From contig JAHFPV010000009.1 of the NCBI GenBank assembly GCA_023266575.1, positions 62,001-126,000 on the forward strand: 64,000 nt of DNA. Reading direction: 5' to 3'. The position numbers and the translations under genes are program-made. Shown here in pieces: positions 17,933-25,521 of this stretch. The number at the start of each line of letters is the position of its first letter. Position 1 is the stretch's first letter. The notes beneath the pieces are model-generated. The model searched no databases. It saw only the letters and a list, made by a program, of their open reading frames with translations, and had not been told where the DNA came from. Source of the DNA: Sphingobium sp. (GTDB lineage Bacteria > Pseudomonadota > Alphaproteobacteria > Sphingomonadales > Sphingomonadaceae).

Positions 17933-19142
17933 GTTTGACTATGTCGCGATCGACCCGGCGGGCAAGGAACGGAAAGGCGCGCTGAAGGCCGAAACGCTGG
18001 AGGATGCGCGGGCGAAGCTCGACGCGCGCAAGCTGTTCATTGTCGAACTCAGCGCCGGCGCGGTCGAGGTGGCGCGCAAGCGGACAGGCCTGTCGCTGCG
18101 CACGCCGCGCCTCAGCCCCAAGGAACTGACCCTGTTCACCCGCCAGCTGGCGACGCTGACCCAGGTCAGCCCGCTGGAGGAATCGCTGCGCACCATCGGG
18201 CGGCAGAGCGAGCAGGACCATGTCCGGCTCATTGTCGGCAAGGTGCATGGCGGCGTGATGGAAGGGCGGCGACTGGCCGATGCGCTGGGCGTGGAGCCGA
18301 AAAGTTTTCCGCCACTCTATCGCGCGATGATCTCCGCTGGCGAAAGTTCGGGCAGCCTGCCCGCGATCATGGAGCGCCTGTCCGACCTGATGGAGCGGCA
18401 GGCGCTGATGCGGTCCAAGGTGCTGACCGCGATTGCCTATCCGTCGGTGCTGGCCAGTTTCGCGGTGCTGGTGGTCGCGGCGCTGATGATCTTCGTCGTG
18501 CCCAAGGTGGTCGAGCAATTCGACACGGTCGGGCAGGAATTGCCGCTGCTGACCCGGATGGTGATGGGACTGTCGGCTTTTCTGGCGGGCTGGTGGTGGC
18601 TGCTGTTGATCCTGATCATACTGGCTGGCGTCGGCTTCTGGCGGGCGATGAAGAATGAGCGCTTCCATTATCGCTTCGACGCGATGCTGCTGGGTCTGCC
18701 GGTGCTGGGCAAGCTGATCCGTGATCTGCACGCCGCGCGGATGGCGCGGACGCTCTCGACCATGGTGGCAAGCCGCCTGCCCTTGCTGGAGGGGCTGACG
18801 CTGACCGCCAACACGGTGCACAACCGGGTGCTGCGGCGCGCGTCGGATGACATTGTCGAGGCTATTCGTGGCGGCGGCAGCCTGTCGGCGGCGCTCCGGC
18901 GGTCCGGAGTTTTTCCGCCCTTGCTGGTCTATCTGGCAGCGAGCGGCGAAAGCGCCGGGCGGCTCGACACGATGCTGGAGCGGGCAGCGGAATATCTGGA
19001 ACGCGAATTCGACGCCTTCACCTCCACCGCGCTCGCCATGCTCGAACCGATCATCATCATTATGATGGGCGCGATCGTCGCCGTCATCATCCTGTCCATC
19101 CTGCTGCCGATCTTGCAGCTGCAAAGCCTGACCGGGGCTTAG
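17925..19142 (+). CDS. gspF: Type II secretion platform protein GspF
   Basis: GspF is the polytopic inner-membrane platform protein that GspE acts on. The 405-residue protein has two related cytoplasmic GspF domains (about 70-195 and 275-395) separated by membrane segments near 170-190 and 215-240, with a last segment near the C terminus (MLEPIIIIMMGAIVAVIILS). Family phrases such as LTLFTRQLATL and SGESSGSLPAIMERLSD-like turns are present. Its start overlaps gspE by eight bases. gspG follows after nine bases with a strong AGGAG site that lies directly after the gspF stop. Confidence 0.95.
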   Translation: MAEFDYVAIDPAGKERKGALKAETLEDARAKLDARKLFIVELSAGAVEVARKRTGLSLRTPRLSPKELTLFTRQLATLTQVSPLEESLRTIGRQSEQDHVRLIVGKVHGGVMEGRRLADALGVEPKSFPPLYRAMISAGESSGSLPAIMERLSDLMERQALMRSKVLTAIAYPSVLASFAVLVVAALMIFVVPKVVEQFDTVGQELPLLTRMVMGLSAFLAGWWWLLLILIILAGVGFWRAMKNERFHYRFDAMLLGLPVLGKLIRDLHAARMARTLSTMVASRLPLLEGLTLTANTVHNRVLRRASDDIVEAIRGGGSLSAALRRSGVFPPLLVYLAASGESAGRLDTMLERAAEYLEREFDAFTSTALAMLEPIIIIMMGAIVAVIILSILLPILQLQSLTGA

Positions 19143-19151
19143 GAGTTGAAT

Positions 19152-19694
19152 ATGGTTACACTAAAATCCGTTCGGGCTGAGCTTGTCGAAGCCCTGCCTT
19201 TCTTCAGAAGAAAAGAACAGTCCTTCGACAGGCTCAGGACGAACGGGGAAGAGGGATTTGGGTCCGTCAGGCGTTCCGCCGAACATGGCTTCACCCTCGT
19301 GGAGCTGATGGTCGTCATCGTCATCATCGGCCTGTTGGCGACGATCGTGGCGATCAACGTCATCCCGGCCACCGACACCGCGCGGGTAGAGAAGGCGAAG
19401 GCGGATATCGCGACGATCGAACAGGCGCTGGAGCAGTATCGGCTCGACAATCTGACCTATCCGGCTGGGTCGGACGGGTTGCAGGCGCTGCTCAATCCAC
19501 CCGCATCACTGGCGCAGCCGCAGCGTTACCGGCGTGGCGGCTATATCAAGAAGCTGCCCGACGATCCGTGGGGCCGCGCCTATGTCTATACCGTGCCGGG
19601 GCGCAAGGGCGCGTTCGACATCAGTTCGCTGGGTGCGGATGGCCAGCCCGGCGGCGAGAGTGAAAATGCGGATATCTATTCCAGCGAACTGTAA
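19152..19694 (+). CDS. gspG: Major pseudopilin GspG with repeat-extended leader
   Basis: GspG is the major pseudopilin that polymerises into the type II secretion piston. Processing is expected at HG/FTLVELMVV, where the conserved Glu5 and the hydrophobic helix follow; the C-terminal half contains the usual DGLQALL and DPWGRAYVY segments. The ATG at 19152 has AGGAG six bases upstream, and no other in-frame start lies before the cleavage site. This gives a 46-residue leader, against about 6-12 in typical GspG. Residues about 7-32 of the leader are encoded by a 79-bp palindromic repeat. The mature protein looks normal. Confidence 0.93.
   Translation: MVTLKSVRAELVEALPFFRRKEQSFDRLRTNGEEGFGSVRRSAEHGFTLVELMVVIVIIGLLATIVAINVIPATDTARVEKAKADIATIEQALEQYRLDNLTYPAGSDGLQALLNPPASLAQPQRYRRGGYIKKLPDDPWGRAYVYTVPGRKGAFDISSLGADGQPGGESENADIYSSEL
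19168..19246. repeat. Palindromic repeat inside the gspG leader
   Basis: Outer arms begin CCGTTCGGGCTGAGC and end GCTCAGGACGAACGG, with GTCGAAG/CTTCGAC inside and a small TTC-agaa-GAA hairpin at the centre. It is related to the repeats at 16281-16379 and 53639-53785. It is translated in frame as part of the prepilin leader. Confidence 0.88.
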
Positions 19695-20232
19695 CCCCCG
19701 TGAGCCGTTCTCTGGCGAAAACCGGAGTCTAGGGTTCCGCGCTCAGCGTCCGCAAACCTGGGTCCCCGCCTTCGCGGGGACGCGCTCAAGTGCCAATGAG
19801 CGCGGCTTCACGCTGGTTGAGCTGATGGTCGTCCTGACGATCATCGGTTTCATTTCGGCTGCCGTGGTGCTGGCCATCCCCGATCCGCGCGGGCGCGTGA
19901 TCGAGGATGCCGACCGCTTCGCCGCGCGCGTTGCCGCCGCGCGCGACGAAGCGGTCGTTACCGCCGCCCCGATGGGGCTGTGGGTGTCAGCCTCCGGCTA
20001 TGGCTTTCAGCGCCGCGATGGCGGGCAATGGGTGGCGTTGGAGGACAAGCCCTTCGTCACCGCCAACTGGAAAGGCGGCACCCGCGCGCTGGTCGGCAAG
20101 GATGGGCGGCAGCAGATTGCGTTCGACGGCACCGGCCTGCCGACCGACCCGCTGACCGTGACGCTGGCGCGCGAGGGCGAGCGGGTGTCGGTAACGGTTG
20201 ACATGGCGGGGAAGGTCATGGTCGGTGGGTAG
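19666..20232 (+). CDS. gspH: Minor pseudopilin GspH with repeat-extended leader
   Basis: GspH is a minor pseudopilin near the tip of the pseudopilus. The cleavage site is ERG/FTLVELMVV, followed by one hydrophobic helix and a short beta domain rich in Gly and Trp. Between the gspG stop and the cleavage site there is no in-frame start codon, so translation must begin inside gspG. The ATG at 19666 is the best choice, with GTG at 19660 as an alternative, giving a leader of about 47 residues. Part of that leader (TWVPAFAGTR) is encoded by a palindromic repeat. Mature length is normal. Confidence 0.88.
   Translation: MRISIPANCNPREPFSGENRSLGFRAQRPQTWVPAFAGTRSSANERGFTLVELMVVLTIIGFISAAVVLAIPDPRGRVIEDADRFAARVAAARDEAVVTAAPMGLWVSASGYGFQRRDGGQWVALEDKPFVTANWKGGTRALVGKDGRQQIAFDGTGLPTDPLTVTLAREGERVSVTVDMAGKVMVGG
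19758..19784. repeat. Palindromic repeat inside the gspH leader
   Basis: The core GTCCCCGC-CTTC-GCGGGGAC (19762-19781) is a perfect hairpin preceded by CTGG. It is a half-length member of the family seen complete in gspI at 20246-20313, and is read in frame as WVPAFAGT. Confidence 0.85.
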
Positions 20233-20710
20233 AGGCCGTCTCCAACGTGTCCCCGCGCAGGCGGGAACCCAGTCCCGCGACCTGAACTGGGTCCCCGCCT
20301 GCGCGGGGACACGCTCAAGTGCCAATGAGCGCGGCTTCACGCCTTTGATGCGTTCCGCCCAACAGGGCTTCACTCTTTTGGAAATGCTGGTCGCGCTGGC
20401 GGTGTTCAGTCTGGCGGCGCTGGCGCTGGTGCGGTTGCAGGGGGTGACGCTGCGCACGGCGGCTGATCTGGACAGCAAGGCGCTGGGCCAGATCGTCGCG
20501 CGCAATCTGATGGTCGATGTGCAGAGCAACCCCGTGCCGCCTTCGGTTGGCGAGGAAGCGGGCGAGGTCGAGAATGGCGGGCGGCGCTGGCACTGGAGCC
20601 GGACTGTCAAGCCTACCGACGACCAGCGGCTGTTGCAGGTCGACCTGACTGTCGATGGCCAGCCGGGCGCGTCGTCGGTGGTGCTGAGCTTTGTGCGGGT
20701 GGTGGAGTGA
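20225..20710 (+). CDS. gspI: Minor pseudopilin GspI with repeat-containing leader
   Basis: GspI is a minor pseudopilin of the tip complex. The cleavage site is QQG/FTLLEMLVALAVFS, followed by the membrane helix and the usual small globular domain. I take the GTG at 20225, which overlaps the gspH stop and has GGGGAAGG nine bases upstream; this makes a 48-residue leader containing a full palindromic repeat. An ATG at 20348 would give a seven-residue leader (MRSAQQG) of normal size, but has no visible ribosome binding site. The leader also contains a second, vestigial NERGFT cleavage-like sequence copied from gspH. Confidence 0.85.
   Translation: MGRGRLQRVPAQAGTQSRDLNWVPACAGTRSSANERGFTPLMRSAQQGFTLLEMLVALAVFSLAALALVRLQGVTLRTAADLDSKALGQIVARNLMVDVQSNPVPPSVGEEAGEVENGGRRWHWSRTVKPTDDQRLLQVDLTVDGQPGASSVVLSFVRVVE
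20246..20313. repeat. Palindromic repeat inside the gspI leader
   Basis: Two 27-base arms, CGTGTCCCCGCGCAGG... and ...CCTGCGCGGGGACACG, match at 26 of 27 positions around a 14-base centre. The frame stays open through the whole element and reads VPAQAGTQ and WVPACAGT. Confidence 0.9.
20312..20342. repeat. 31-bp duplication of gspH leader sequence within gspI
   Basis: The 31 bases here are identical to 19783-19813 in gspH, spanning the SSANERGFT leader and cleavage-site codons. Both copies directly follow a palindromic repeat of the same family, which suggests the repeat and its flank were copied together. Confidence 0.9.
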
Positions 20711-21453
20711 TGGTGGCGCGCCTCAACCGACATCCGTTCGTTTCGAGCGTGTCGAGAAACGTCTGGCACAGTGCTGGCCGTTTCTCGACTTCGCTCGAAA
20801 CGAACGGATATGGGGGTGATAAGACCAAGGGTGACGATGGATTCACGCTGATCGAACTGCTCGTCGCCCTGATGATCTTTGCGATGCTGGCCAGCGCCGG
20901 TGTTCTCCTGCTGGGCAACAGCGTGTCGGCGCAGGCGCAGGTCAAGGCGCGGCTGGACGATATGGCGGCGGTGCAGCGGGCGGGCGGGGCGCTGGCGGGC
21001 GATCTGGGACAGGCGGTGCCGCGCATCACCCGTACCGAGAGCGGCACGCTGGCACCGGCCTTTTGGGCGCACCACGAAAGCGAGGATCAGCCGGTGATGC
21101 AATTTGTGCGCGGCGGCTGGGACAATCTGGGCGACCTGCCCCGGCCATCGCTGCAAAAGGTGGAATATTGGGTGCGGCAGGGACGGCTGGAGCGGCGGAC
21201 CTATGCGCAGCTGGATGGCGCGGCGGGGGATGAGCCTGCGGCGTTGCTGGAGGATGTCGAGGCGGTCGCGCTGAAATTCCGCGATGCGGCGGGCAAATGG
21301 CGCGACGACTGGACCCCGACCCAGCCTGACCTGCTGCCCCGTGCGGTGGAGATGACGCTCACCCGCACTGGCGAGCCGCCCGTGACTTTGCGCTTTCTGG
21401 TTGCGCCCGGCCCGGTCGAAAAGCCGATCATCGAAGGCGCCCCCGGTGTCTGA
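20710..21453 (+). CDS. gspJ: Minor pseudopilin GspJ with repeat-extended leader
   Basis: GspJ is a minor pseudopilin of the tip complex with GspI and GspK. The cleavage site is DDG/FTLIELLVALMIF, followed by about 200 residues of globular domain including YWVRQGRLERRTYAQLDG, typical of GspJ. The ATG at 20710 overlaps the gspI stop (TGATG), and no in-frame start lies after the repeat and before the cleavage site. The leader is therefore 44 residues, largely made of a 78-bp palindromic repeat. The protein otherwise has normal length. Confidence 0.92.
   Translation: MVARLNRHPFVSSVSRNVWHSAGRFSTSLETNGYGGDKTKGDDGFTLIELLVALMIFAMLASAGVLLLGNSVSAQAQVKARLDDMAAVQRAGGALAGDLGQAVPRITRTESGTLAPAFWAHHESEDQPVMQFVRGGWDNLGDLPRPSLQKVEYWVRQGRLERRTYAQLDGAAGDEPAALLEDVEAVALKFRDAAGKWRDDWTPTQPDLLPRAVEMTLTRTGEPPVTLRFLVAPGPVEKPIIEGAPGV
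20732..20809. repeat. Palindromic repeat inside the gspJ leader
   Basis: Arms ATCCGTTCGTTTCGAGCG and CGCTCGAAACGAACGGAT are exact inverses, continued by inner arms GTCGAGAAACG and CGTTTCTCGAC. It shares the CCGTTCG end with the gspG-type repeats but has a different body. Confidence 0.9.
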
Positions 21454-22435
21454 TTCGCGCAAACCCAATGAACGGGGCGCGGCGCTGCTGACCGTGCTGC
21501 TGCTGGTGGCGGTGATGGCTGTAGTCGCCGCGACCGCGCTGGAGCGGGTGGCGCTGGCCACGCGGATGACCGGCAATGGTGGCGCGATCGATCAGGCGCG
21601 CGCCTATGCCGATGCCGCCACGGCGGTCGCGCGCTTGCGGATCGGCGATCTGGTCGCGGCCAATCCGGCGAAGATCACGCTGGCCGGCGGCTGGCTGGGC
21701 GCGCCGCAGAGCATTCCGGTGCCGGGCGGCACCGCGACGGCGCGGGTCACCGATGGCGGCAATTGCTTCAACCTCAACAGCGTGGCGAGTGGCGAGAGCG
21801 AGGCGAGCCTGAAAGTGCGGCCTATCGGCGTATCGCAATTTCAGGGGCTGTTGGTGGCGCTGGGTGTCGATGCGCGGCAGGCGCAGGGCGCGGCGGCGGG
21901 GCTGGCCGACTGGATCGACAGCGATGGCGATCCGCAGCCGGGCGGGGCGGAGGATGCGGTTTACGGGCAGACGCAGCGGCCCTATCGCGCCGCCAATCGC
22001 CTGATGATCGACGCCAGCGAATTGCGTGCGGTGAACGGGATCACACCTGCCGTCTATGCGACGGTGCGGCCCTGGGTCTGCGCGCTGCCGGTCACGGATT
22101 TGTCGCCGATCAACATCAATACGCTGCTGCCCGAACAGGCGCCGCTCTTCGCGATGCTGCTGCCGGGGCAATTGAGCGTCGCGCAGGCGCGGCAATTGCT
22201 GGCGCAGCGGCCCGTGGATGGCTACGGCAGCACGGTGCAATTCTGGGCCTTGCCCTCGCTCGCCGGCCTGTCGCCGATGACCGAGGTGGCCGAGCAGGTC
22301 AAATTGACGACGGGGTTTTTCGGAGTGGACGTGGCAGTGACTGTCGGGGGAACGCAGCTGATGGAGCGGTCGCTGATCGACGCGCGGGAAAGCCCGGCGA
22401 CGGTGGTGCGGCGCAGCTGGGGCGCAGGGGCATGA
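21446..22435 (+). CDS. gspK: Minor pseudopilin GspK
   Basis: GspK caps the pseudopilus tip. The 329-residue protein starts at a GTG that overlaps the gspJ stop codon by eight bases, and has a short leader SDSRKPNERG before the cleavage site G/AALLTVLLLVAVM. It lacks the Glu5 of other pseudopilins, as expected for GspK. The body contains the large alpha-helical insert and the segment DLSPININTLLPEQAPL typical of the family. It has no repeat in its leader, in contrast to G, H, I and J; its NERG sequence matches that of gspH. Confidence 0.93.
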   Translation: MSDSRKPNERGAALLTVLLLVAVMAVVAATALERVALATRMTGNGGAIDQARAYADAATAVARLRIGDLVAANPAKITLAGGWLGAPQSIPVPGGTATARVTDGGNCFNLNSVASGESEASLKVRPIGVSQFQGLLVALGVDARQAQGAAAGLADWIDSDGDPQPGGAEDAVYGQTQRPYRAANRLMIDASELRAVNGITPAVYATVRPWVCALPVTDLSPININTLLPEQAPLFAMLLPGQLSVAQARQLLAQRPVDGYGSTVQFWALPSLAGLSPMTEVAEQVKLTTGFFGVDVAVTVGGTQLMERSLIDARESPATVVRRSWGAGA

Positions 22436-23550
22436 GCGCGCGCGACGCCCTGATCGTCTTTCTGCCCGAAGTGGCGGATGCGCCGCCGCACTGGATGCGG
22501 GTGGTCGATGGCGCGCTGGTGCAGTCGGGCGAGGGCGCGAACTGGCTGGCGGCGTGTGGTATAGCGGCTTTGCCTGAAGAGGCGCGGGTGTTGCTGGTGC
22601 CGCCTGCGGCTCTGGTGGCGTTGCACTGGACGCTGCATCCCGACTTGCCGGTGCGGCAGGCGCGGGCGGCAGCGCGGCTGGCGGCGCTGGCGGAGGCAAT
22701 CCTGCCTGCCGATCAGCTGTTTGCGGTGACCGATGCGCAGGATGACCCGGCCCGCCCCCATGTCGTGGCACTGGCGGCGCGCGGCGACATGCAGCATTGG
22801 CTGCTCTGGGCGCAGCATCATGGGCTGGACCCCGACATGATCGTGCCAGCGCCTTTGTTGCTGCCGGAGCCGGAGACTGGTTTTACGTGCGGCGTCATTG
22901 GTGGCGTGACGGTGCTCCGGGGCGCGGACATGGCGCTGACCGGGGACATGGCCTTGCCCACGCTGATCGGCGACGCGCCGGTTGTCGATGTGCCGCCAGG
23001 CGTGATCGAGGGACGGGCGATCGCCGCGCTGGACGCCCCGCCCATCGACCTGCGGCAGGGGGATTTTGCCAAGCGGGTGCGGCGGCAGGTCGATCAGCGT
23101 GCGCTGAAACGGGTGGCGTTGTGGAGCGGGCTGATCCTGCTAACCGCGCTGCTGATTGCGCTGGTCGGCATCGTCAAAAGCTATCGTGAGGCCAGTCGGC
23201 TTGACGCGGAGAGCCTGGCGCTGGCGCAGCAGGTTGTGCCCGGCGCAAGCGATGCGCGCCAAGCGCTTGGCGCGATGGAGCAGCAGCTTGCCGCGCGGGG
23301 TGCTGGCGGTCGGGCCTTTACCGCGCCGGTCGCGGCGCTGATGGCAGCGATGCAGGATGCGCCCGGCGTGGCGCTGACCAGCCTGTCGCGCGACCCGGAC
23401 GGAATGCTGCGCGCGACGCTGGCGGCAGCGAAGGCGGATGACATCAACATCGTGCTGCTCGAGCTTCAGGCGGCGGGCTTCACGATCACGGCGACACCCG
23501 CGCAGGAGCCGGGCGGGCGGACGCTGGCAGAGATTACGGTGCGGTCATGA
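22432..23550 (+). CDS. gspL: Type II secretion protein GspL
   Basis: GspL recruits the GspE ATPase to the inner membrane. The 372-residue protein has an N-terminal cytoplasmic actin-like domain (about 1-215), one membrane segment at about 228-248 (LWSGLILLTALLIALVG) and a C-terminal periplasmic ferredoxin-like domain. The start overlaps the gspK stop codon as ATGA. Sequence conservation is low in this family, so the call relies on architecture and on the position between gspK and gspM. Confidence 0.9.
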   Translation: MSARDALIVFLPEVADAPPHWMRVVDGALVQSGEGANWLAACGIAALPEEARVLLVPPAALVALHWTLHPDLPVRQARAAARLAALAEAILPADQLFAVTDAQDDPARPHVVALAARGDMQHWLLWAQHHGLDPDMIVPAPLLLPEPETGFTCGVIGGVTVLRGADMALTGDMALPTLIGDAPVVDVPPGVIEGRAIAALDAPPIDLRQGDFAKRVRRQVDQRALKRVALWSGLILLTALLIALVGIVKSYREASRLDAESLALAQQVVPGASDARQALGAMEQQLAARGAGGRAFTAPVAALMAAMQDAPGVALTSLSRDPDGMLRATLAAAKADDINIVLLELQAAGFTITATPAQEPGGRTLAEITVRS

Positions 23551-24032
23551 TGGAACGGATGCAGGCACTCTGGGCGGAACGATCGCCCCGCGAGCAGGTG
23601 ATGCTGGGTGTGATGTTCGCCCTGCTGGCAGGCGTGATCCTCTGGTTCGGGGTGGCGATGCCGCTCGACCGGGCGCAGCGGTCGGCACGCGATACGTTGC
23701 TGGAGGCGACGGATCGCAACGCGGCGGTGCGCGCGGCGGTGCGGCAGTTGAAAGCGCTGCCCCGTGCGGTGGAAGGCGGCCCGTCCGCGCCGCTCGACCA
23801 GCTGGTTGGGCAGGGCGCGGGTGAAGCCGGGCTGACGCTGGAACGGGTGCAGGCGCAGGGACCGGACCGGATGGAGATCGCCATCGCCTCGATCCGGCCG
23901 GTCGCGCTTTTCTCCTGGATTGCCACGCTGGAGGCGCAGGGGGTGCGGGTCGATACGATGAGTGCGCGGCCTGCGCCGACCGCTGGCAGCCTGTCGGTGC
24001 AGGCGGTGCTGGTGCGGGGAGCGGGGCAATGA
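23547..24032 (+). CDS. gspM: Type II secretion protein GspM
   Basis: GspM pairs with GspL in the inner-membrane platform. The 161-residue protein has a short cytoplasmic start (ERMQALWAERSPREQVML), one membrane segment at about 18-38 and a periplasmic domain of ferredoxin-like size with a coiled segment after the membrane. The start overlaps the gspL stop as ATGA, and the stop overlaps gspN. Architecture and position make the call. Confidence 0.88.
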   Translation: MMERMQALWAERSPREQVMLGVMFALLAGVILWFGVAMPLDRAQRSARDTLLEATDRNAAVRAAVRQLKALPRAVEGGPSAPLDQLVGQGAGEAGLTLERVQAQGPDRMEIAIASIRPVALFSWIATLEAQGVRVDTMSARPAPTAGSLSVQAVLVRGAGQ

Positions 24033-24751
24033 TGGGCCTTATCCTCTCGCGCCGGATGCGAATTACGTTGCTGGTGATCGTGCTGCTCGGCCTGCTCCTC
24101 TTTTTGCCGATGCGGGTCGCGTTGGGGCTGGCTGGGCTGGAGCGGCTGGGCGTGGCCGCGCGGGACGTGCGTGGCACGGTGTGGAGCGGGCGGATCGACC
24201 AGCTGATGTTGGGCGATATGCCGATGGGCAGCGTCCGCGCGGGCCTCTCCCCGCTTGCGTTGCTGACAGGCCGGGCGCGGTTCGACATTGCCCGGACCAA
24301 GGGGCTGGCCGACGACATATCCGGCGCGCTGACCGTCGGGTTCGGGCGGATCGGGGTGGATGATGTGAGCGGCGCGGTGCCATTAGGCCGCACCTTCGCG
24401 CCGCTGCCGATCGCCAGCCTCCAGTTGGAGGATGTGTCCGCCTATTTTACCGGCGACCGGTGCGGTCATGCCGAAGGACGAGTGCGGGCGCGGATGGCCG
24501 GGCAGTTTCCGGGGCTGAACCTGTCGCAGGGCTTTTCGGGCGCTATCGCCTGCGATGGCGACGCCCTGTCGCTGCCGCTCGCCAGCCAATCGGGCATGGA
24601 AACGATCGCGCTGCGCATCTGGCGGTCGGGCCGTTATAGCGCCACGATGCGGGTCGAAACCGCCGATCCCACGCTGGCGGCATCGCTGGGGCAGGCGGGC
24701 TTTGCGACCGTGGGCAATGCGCAGGTGCTGAAGGTCGAAGGCACATTGTGA
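24029..24751 (+). CDS. gspN: Type II secretion protein GspN
   Basis: GspN is an accessory component present in some type II systems. The 240-residue protein has one N-terminal membrane segment (ITLLVIVLLGLLLFLPM) and a periplasmic beta-rich domain with the family phrase VRGTVWSGRI and LGDMPMGSVRAGLSPLALL. Its precise role is not settled. The start overlaps gspM and the stop overlaps the GTG start of gspO. Confidence 0.87.
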   Translation: MMGLILSRRMRITLLVIVLLGLLLFLPMRVALGLAGLERLGVAARDVRGTVWSGRIDQLMLGDMPMGSVRAGLSPLALLTGRARFDIARTKGLADDISGALTVGFGRIGVDDVSGAVPLGRTFAPLPIASLQLEDVSAYFTGDRCGHAEGRVRARMAGQFPGLNLSQGFSGAIACDGDALSLPLASQSGMETIALRIWRSGRYSATMRVETADPTLAASLGQAGFATVGNAQVLKVEGTL

Positions 24752-25482
24752 TCTTGGCGACGCTGCTGGGCGGGGTGGTCGGCGCGATTTTCGGCAGTTT
24801 CCTCGCCACCCTGATCCTGCGCTGGCCGCAGGGGCGGGGGGTGGCGCGGGGTCGGTCGGCCTGCGATGGCTGTGGCCGGACGCTGACGCCGCTTGATCTG
24901 ATCCCGTTGCTCAGCGCCCTCTTGCAACATGGCCGTTGCCGGACGTGCGGCGCGGCGATCGATCCGCTGCATGGGCGGGTGGAACTGAGCTGCGCGATCA
25001 TCGGCGCGCTGGCGATCGGCGCGATGCCGGATCTGGGCGGGATTGGCTGGGCCTTGCTCGGCTGGCTGCTGCTGACGCTGGCGGTGCTGGACTGGCGGCA
25101 TTATTGGCTGCCCGATGCACTGACGCTGCCGCTTGCCTTTATGGGGCTGACGCTGGGCCTGTGGGCGACCGATGTGGAGCTGATCGACCGGATCATCGGC
25201 GGGGCGCTGGGCTATGGCAGTCTGCTGGCGATTGCGCTGGCCTATCGCGCGGTGCGGGGGCGTGAGGGGCTGGGGCTGGGCGACGCGAAGTTGCTGGGCG
25301 CGCTCGGCACCTGGTTTGGCTGGCAGGCCTTGCCCTTCATCCTGCTGATCGCGGCGATGGCGGGGCTTTGCGTCATGCTGGTGACGGGCCGGGCAAAAGA
25401 AGCGACGGCGCGGGTGCCGCTCGGCACGTTTCTGGCGCTGGCGGCGGTGCCGGGCTGGTATTGCGTTCGCTTCCTATACTGA
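24748..25482 (+). CDS. gspO: Prepilin peptidase GspO
   Basis: GspO is the inner-membrane aspartate peptidase that cuts prepilin leaders and methylates the new N terminus. The 244-residue protein has two CxxC pairs (Cys39/42 and Cys64/67) for zinc, and the two catalytic aspartates in LDWRHYWLPD (Asp115) and GLGDAKLLG (Asp179), with about seven membrane segments. The start is GTG, overlapping the gspN stop. It is the only prepilin peptidase in the window and is the enzyme expected to remove the unusually long leaders of GspG, H, I and J. The operon ends here. Confidence 0.94.
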   Translation: MILATLLGGVVGAIFGSFLATLILRWPQGRGVARGRSACDGCGRTLTPLDLIPLLSALLQHGRCRTCGAAIDPLHGRVELSCAIIGALAIGAMPDLGGIGWALLGWLLLTLAVLDWRHYWLPDALTLPLAFMGLTLGLWATDVELIDRIIGGALGYGSLLAIALAYRAVRGREGLGLGDAKLLGALGTWFGWQALPFILLIAAMAGLCVMLVTGRAKEATARVPLGTFLALAAVPGWYCVRFLY

Positions 25483-25504
25483 CGACTGGCGCAAAGGAAC
25501 GATA

Positions 25505-25519
25505 GAACATATAGTGAAC
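25505..25519 (+). promoter_or_regulatory. LexA (SOS) box of imuA
   Basis: GAAC-N7-GAAC (25505-25519) is the reverse form of the alphaproteobacterial LexA site GTTC-N7-GTTC. It ends two bases before the imuA ATG, so LexA bound here would cover the start region and block the whole imuA-imuB-dnaE2 cassette. Confidence 0.88.
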
Positions 25520-25521
25520 AT

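Noticed and set aside
20348-20710. Short GspI starting at ATG 20348 with a seven-residue leader
   Set aside because: Kept as an alternative only: no ribosome binding site precedes it, whereas the GTG at 20225 has a good site and overlaps gspH like the other operon junctions.
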